The position numbers and the translations under genes were made by a program. The notes beneath the pieces are model-generated. The model searched no databases. It worked only from the letters and a program-made list of their open reading frames with translations, and was not told the DNA's origin. Shown piece after piece: positions 21,984-23,863 of a stretch of DNA of 23,863 nt (position 1 is the first letter of the stretch; every line of letters begins with the position of its first letter). Source of the DNA: a virus; the IMG/VR virus record IMGVR_UViG_3300007538_000187, positions 1 through 23,863 of that record, one strand, 5' to 3'.

Positions 21984-23021
21984 TTAGTCTATGCCAGCAA
22001 GTTTTCTCATTCGAGAAGCAAAATCATGCGACTCAGTAATGTTTTCTTGCTTGCGTCTTGGCAGATGTGCAGAAAGAACTTGTTTTCTTTGAACAGACTC
22101 ACTAAGTGATTTTGGACCTTTTTGTTTTGATCCCACTGTAGTTTCTTTAAGAGTTTGATAAAGAGTTTTTGCTTCTTTCAAAGTCTCTGCCTTAGCGATG
22201 GCTTCAACAATTTTATCTTTTTGTCGCTCATTCAAGGAGGCATCGCGTAAAACTTTATTGCTATATAATAATCTAGCATTTTGTAAAACCATTTCTTCTA
22301 ACTTACCTTTCATGTCATCAAGAACAGTTCTTAATTGATCTTGTTTATCTTGATACATGAGAACAGAGTTTTGTAATTCTCCGACCTGTTTTTCTAATTC
22401 TTTTGCTTTTTCTTTATATTTTGTGGATTGTTGATGCGCCAATTCTTTCTCGGCATCATATTTTCTTGAACCATTATCTGTAACAAAATGGCCATGCTTG
22501 ACCTCTTCCATATCAACAACAAGAGATTCATCCAACAATTCTTCTTCATCTTCAAGCATAGAAATTAGTTCATTTAATAAATCATTTTCTTCGTCTTCAC
22601 CTTCTTGTAAAAGACCTCCTAAATCGCCCATATCTTCTGCTGGAGGCTGTTCGGCTGCTGGCTCGGCACCAATGTCTGCCGCAAGAGATTCGGTGTCCTG
22701 TGGCTGTTCTCCGCCGCTTGTTGGGTCTTTTTCTGCTTGTTGTTTGATTGATTCCAAATCAAGACGAAAATCTTCTGGATTAAATTCAAATTCCATTTCC
22801 ATCTCAACTGGTTCATCATCAGCAAGAGAAGGATCGGAGGCGAATGGAATATCCATTTCTTCTTTAATTGTTTGCTGAGAAGTATTTCCTTCTAAAAGTT
22901 CTTCAACAGCAGCTTTAATTTCTGATGAATATTTGTCGATTACCGCCTGCTCTGCGTTTTTTAGAGCGGCTTCTTTTAAAGCCTTTGCATCAACAATAGC
23001 TTGTTCTAACATAGATGACAT
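21984..23021 (-). CDS. 22: Prohead core scaffolding protein, gp22-like
   Basis: 345 residues (T4 gp22 is 269), directly before the capsid gene as in T4. The N-terminal half is very acidic (about 55-165, many Asp/Glu plus Gln/Pro), with helical ends. Residues about 185-265 are coiled coil (KELEKQVGELQNSVLMYQDK and on). The most telling part is QNARLLYSNKVLRDASLNER (about 242-261) then QKDKIVEAIAKAETLKEAKT, a block I know from marine T4-like gp22 proteins. The basic C terminus ends in FASRMRKLAGID. Scaffold proteins fill the prohead and are digested before packaging. AGGAG precedes the ATG; promoter-like motif 34 bases upstream. Confidence 0.83.
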   Translation of the reverse strand: MSSMLEQAIVDAKALKEAALKNAEQAVIDKYSSEIKAAVEELLEGNTSQQTIKEEMDIPFASDPSLADDEPVEMEMEFEFNPEDFRLDLESIKQQAEKDPTSGGEQPQDTESLAADIGAEPAAEQPPAEDMGDLGGLLQEGEDEENDLLNELISMLEDEEELLDESLVVDMEEVKHGHFVTDNGSRKYDAEKELAHQQSTKYKEKAKELEKQVGELQNSVLMYQDKQDQLRTVLDDMKGKLEEMVLQNARLLYSNKVLRDASLNERQKDKIVEAIAKAETLKEAKTLYQTLKETTVGSKQKGPKSLSESVQRKQVLSAHLPRRKQENITESHDFASRMRKLAGID

Positions 23022-23040
23022 CTACACTCTCCTATTTTTA

Positions 23041-23052
23041 ATAAACGTTTAT
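23041..23052. repeat. 12-base palindrome in the scaffold-gene leader
   Basis: ATAAACGTTTAT, a perfect palindrome directly downstream of the promoter-like motif (23056-23066), near the expected transcription start. It could be a regulator binding site. Other leaders lack the same sequence. Confidence 0.3.
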
Positions 23053-23055
23053 CAC

Positions 23056-23066
23056 AATAAATAGTT
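23056..23066 (-). promoter_or_regulatory. Repeated late-promoter-like motif (scaffold-capsid unit)
   Basis: AACTATTTATT on the minus strand, 34 bases before the scaffold start and 19 bases after the stop of the preceding gene. It is one of six related sites. No hairpin terminator is evident between the two genes. Confidence 0.52.
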
Positions 23067-23085
23067 TGGTGATTAAGAAAAGACA

Positions 23086-23863
23086 TTAATCTAAAATATA
23101 AGAGGATACAATGGTGTAAGATATATATTTGTTTCCATTGTTGTTCCAGTTATTTGTTGGTGTTATACTAATCGCATAAATGTCTTGTGGTGTAAAATTA
23201 GAAGCAGAAAATTCAAATGTTGCATTTGTGTGATGTGCTAGATTGCCGCTTAAAACAGTCACACTTTCTGTTGAATCTGGATAATTGTCTAAATCATAAG
23301 CATCTGTTCCTTCGTATCCAATTCTTACAGTTATAGTTAAATCTCCAAGATCTGCGAGACTACCACCAGTGTAAGAACTTCTAAGAACTATTTTATCAAC
23401 ACTTCCGCTAAATGGAGCAACAAAAGTGGTGTAATATTGAGCGGAAATAGGTTCAGTGAGAGAATCTTCAGGTAAATAAACAGCGGAAGTGTTTGCATTA
23501 GAATTTAAAAATCCACCATAATTTATGTTTTTAATAAAGCTTTTATTTTGATAATCATAAATATTTGAATTAACCCTAAGATCGCTATCAACTGTTGCTG
23601 CTCCGCTAACATGTAAAGTGGTTTCCAATGAGGATGAGACAATTACTTGATTTTGAAATCTTGATGTTCCATCTTGTTTAGTTCTTAAAACTTCAATAGG
23701 AGGTCCGCCTTGTCCATCTGTTGATAAAATAAAGTCATTATCATTTCCTGTTCCGGAACCTGAATAAATTAAGTTAAAACCAAAAGTGTTTGTGGTGTTG
23801 CCAAATCTCATTGCAACAACATCATTGTTAGCAGCAGTAATGGAAATAGCTGTTGAATCACCA
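23086..23863 (-). CDS. Fibre-like virion protein, C-terminal part (5' end outside window)
   Basis: The frame is open to the right edge, 258 residues visible; the ATG at 23811 is probably internal because in-frame sequence (GDSTAISITAANNDVVA) continues upstream with the same style. The first part, MRFGNTTNTFGFNLIYSGSG then ILSTDGQGGPPIEVLR, looks like the repetitive beta regions of phage fibres. It then has HVSGAATVDSDLRVNSNIYD (a trimeric fibre "shaft" pattern). The last ~130 residues (YTTFVAPFSGSVDKIVLRSS to YISYTIVSSYILD) form a likely beta-sandwich tip. No chaperone domain or catalytic residues are seen. It may be a tail or head fibre, or another outer virion protein. Its stop lies 64 bases before the scaffold start. 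Confidence 0.65.
   Translation of the reverse strand, partial: GDSTAISITAANNDVVAMRFGNTTNTFGFNLIYSGSGTGNDNDFILSTDGQGGPPIEVLRTKQDGTSRFQNQVIVSSSLETTLHVSGAATVDSDLRVNSNIYDYQNKSFIKNINYGGFLNSNANTSAVYLPEDSLTEPISAQYYTTFVAPFSGSVDKIVLRSSYTGGSLADLGDLTITVRIGYEGTDAYDLDNYPDSTESVTVLSGNLAHHTNATFEFSASNFTPQDIYAISITPTNNWNNNGNKYISYTIVSSYILD

Noticed and set aside
22498-22878. 126-codon plus-strand reading frame rich in Ser
   Set aside because: It is antisense to the acidic, Glu/Asp-rich part of the scaffold gene; Ser codons mirror GAA/GAT. No ribosome site or promoter.
1-23863. tRNA genes, CRISPR arrays, integrase or transposase
   Set aside because: No cloverleaf, spaced repeat array or recombinase motifs were seen. 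Virtually the whole window is coding, with gaps under 140 bases.

Overview
This window looks like part of an AT-rich, T4-related ("far-T4") contractile-tailed phage genome, probably marine. That habitat guess rests only on AT-rich codon use and on protein styles familiar from marine phages. All convincing genes read leftward on the minus strand. They are packed with gaps of a few bases, or with ATGA/TAATG overlaps, and nearly all have GGAG/AGGAG-type ribosome sites. No tRNA, CRISPR array, integrase or insertion sequence is visible. The window cuts a gene at each edge.

In transcription order, right to left: the 3' part of a fibre-like virion protein (23863-23086); a gp22-like prohead scaffold and the gp23-like major capsid protein; a small beta-rich protein that may decorate the head; a Lys/Glu/Ala-rich helical protein; the neck and tail-terminator set gp13, gp14 and gp15; the tail sheath (957 aa), tail tube and a second tube paralogue; a zinc-ribbon gp26-like protein with an overlapping small gene (possible tail-assembly chaperones); a 122-aa unknown; the tape measure; and then baseplate genes (gp48/54-like tube initiator, LysM protein, 1326-aa hub-like protein). 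This matches T4 virion logic, but the order is rearranged: gp16, gp17, gp20 and gp21 are not between the genes that flank them in T4.

The leftmost 3.5 kb departs from the virion theme. A 394-aa unknown with an extreme AT-rich patch is followed by an exonuclease-less family A DNA polymerase. T4 itself has a family B enzyme. Then comes a tubulin/FtsZ-like protein with an eroded nucleotide-binding loop, and then, overlapping by ATGA, the N-terminal 118 residues of a PspA/IM30 (bacterial ESCRT-III) family protein. A tubulin-fold protein translationally coupled to a membrane-remodelling PspA homologue next to a phage polymerase is the most unusual thing here.

Six intergenic regions carry an 11-base motif, consensus (A/C)ACTAYTTAHT on the minus strand. 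Each lies 19-51 bases before a structural gene, often just after a terminator-like hairpin. I read it as this phage's own late promoter. It divides the structural region into units that start at the scaffold, decoration protein, gp13, sheath, tube and 122-aa/tape-measure genes.
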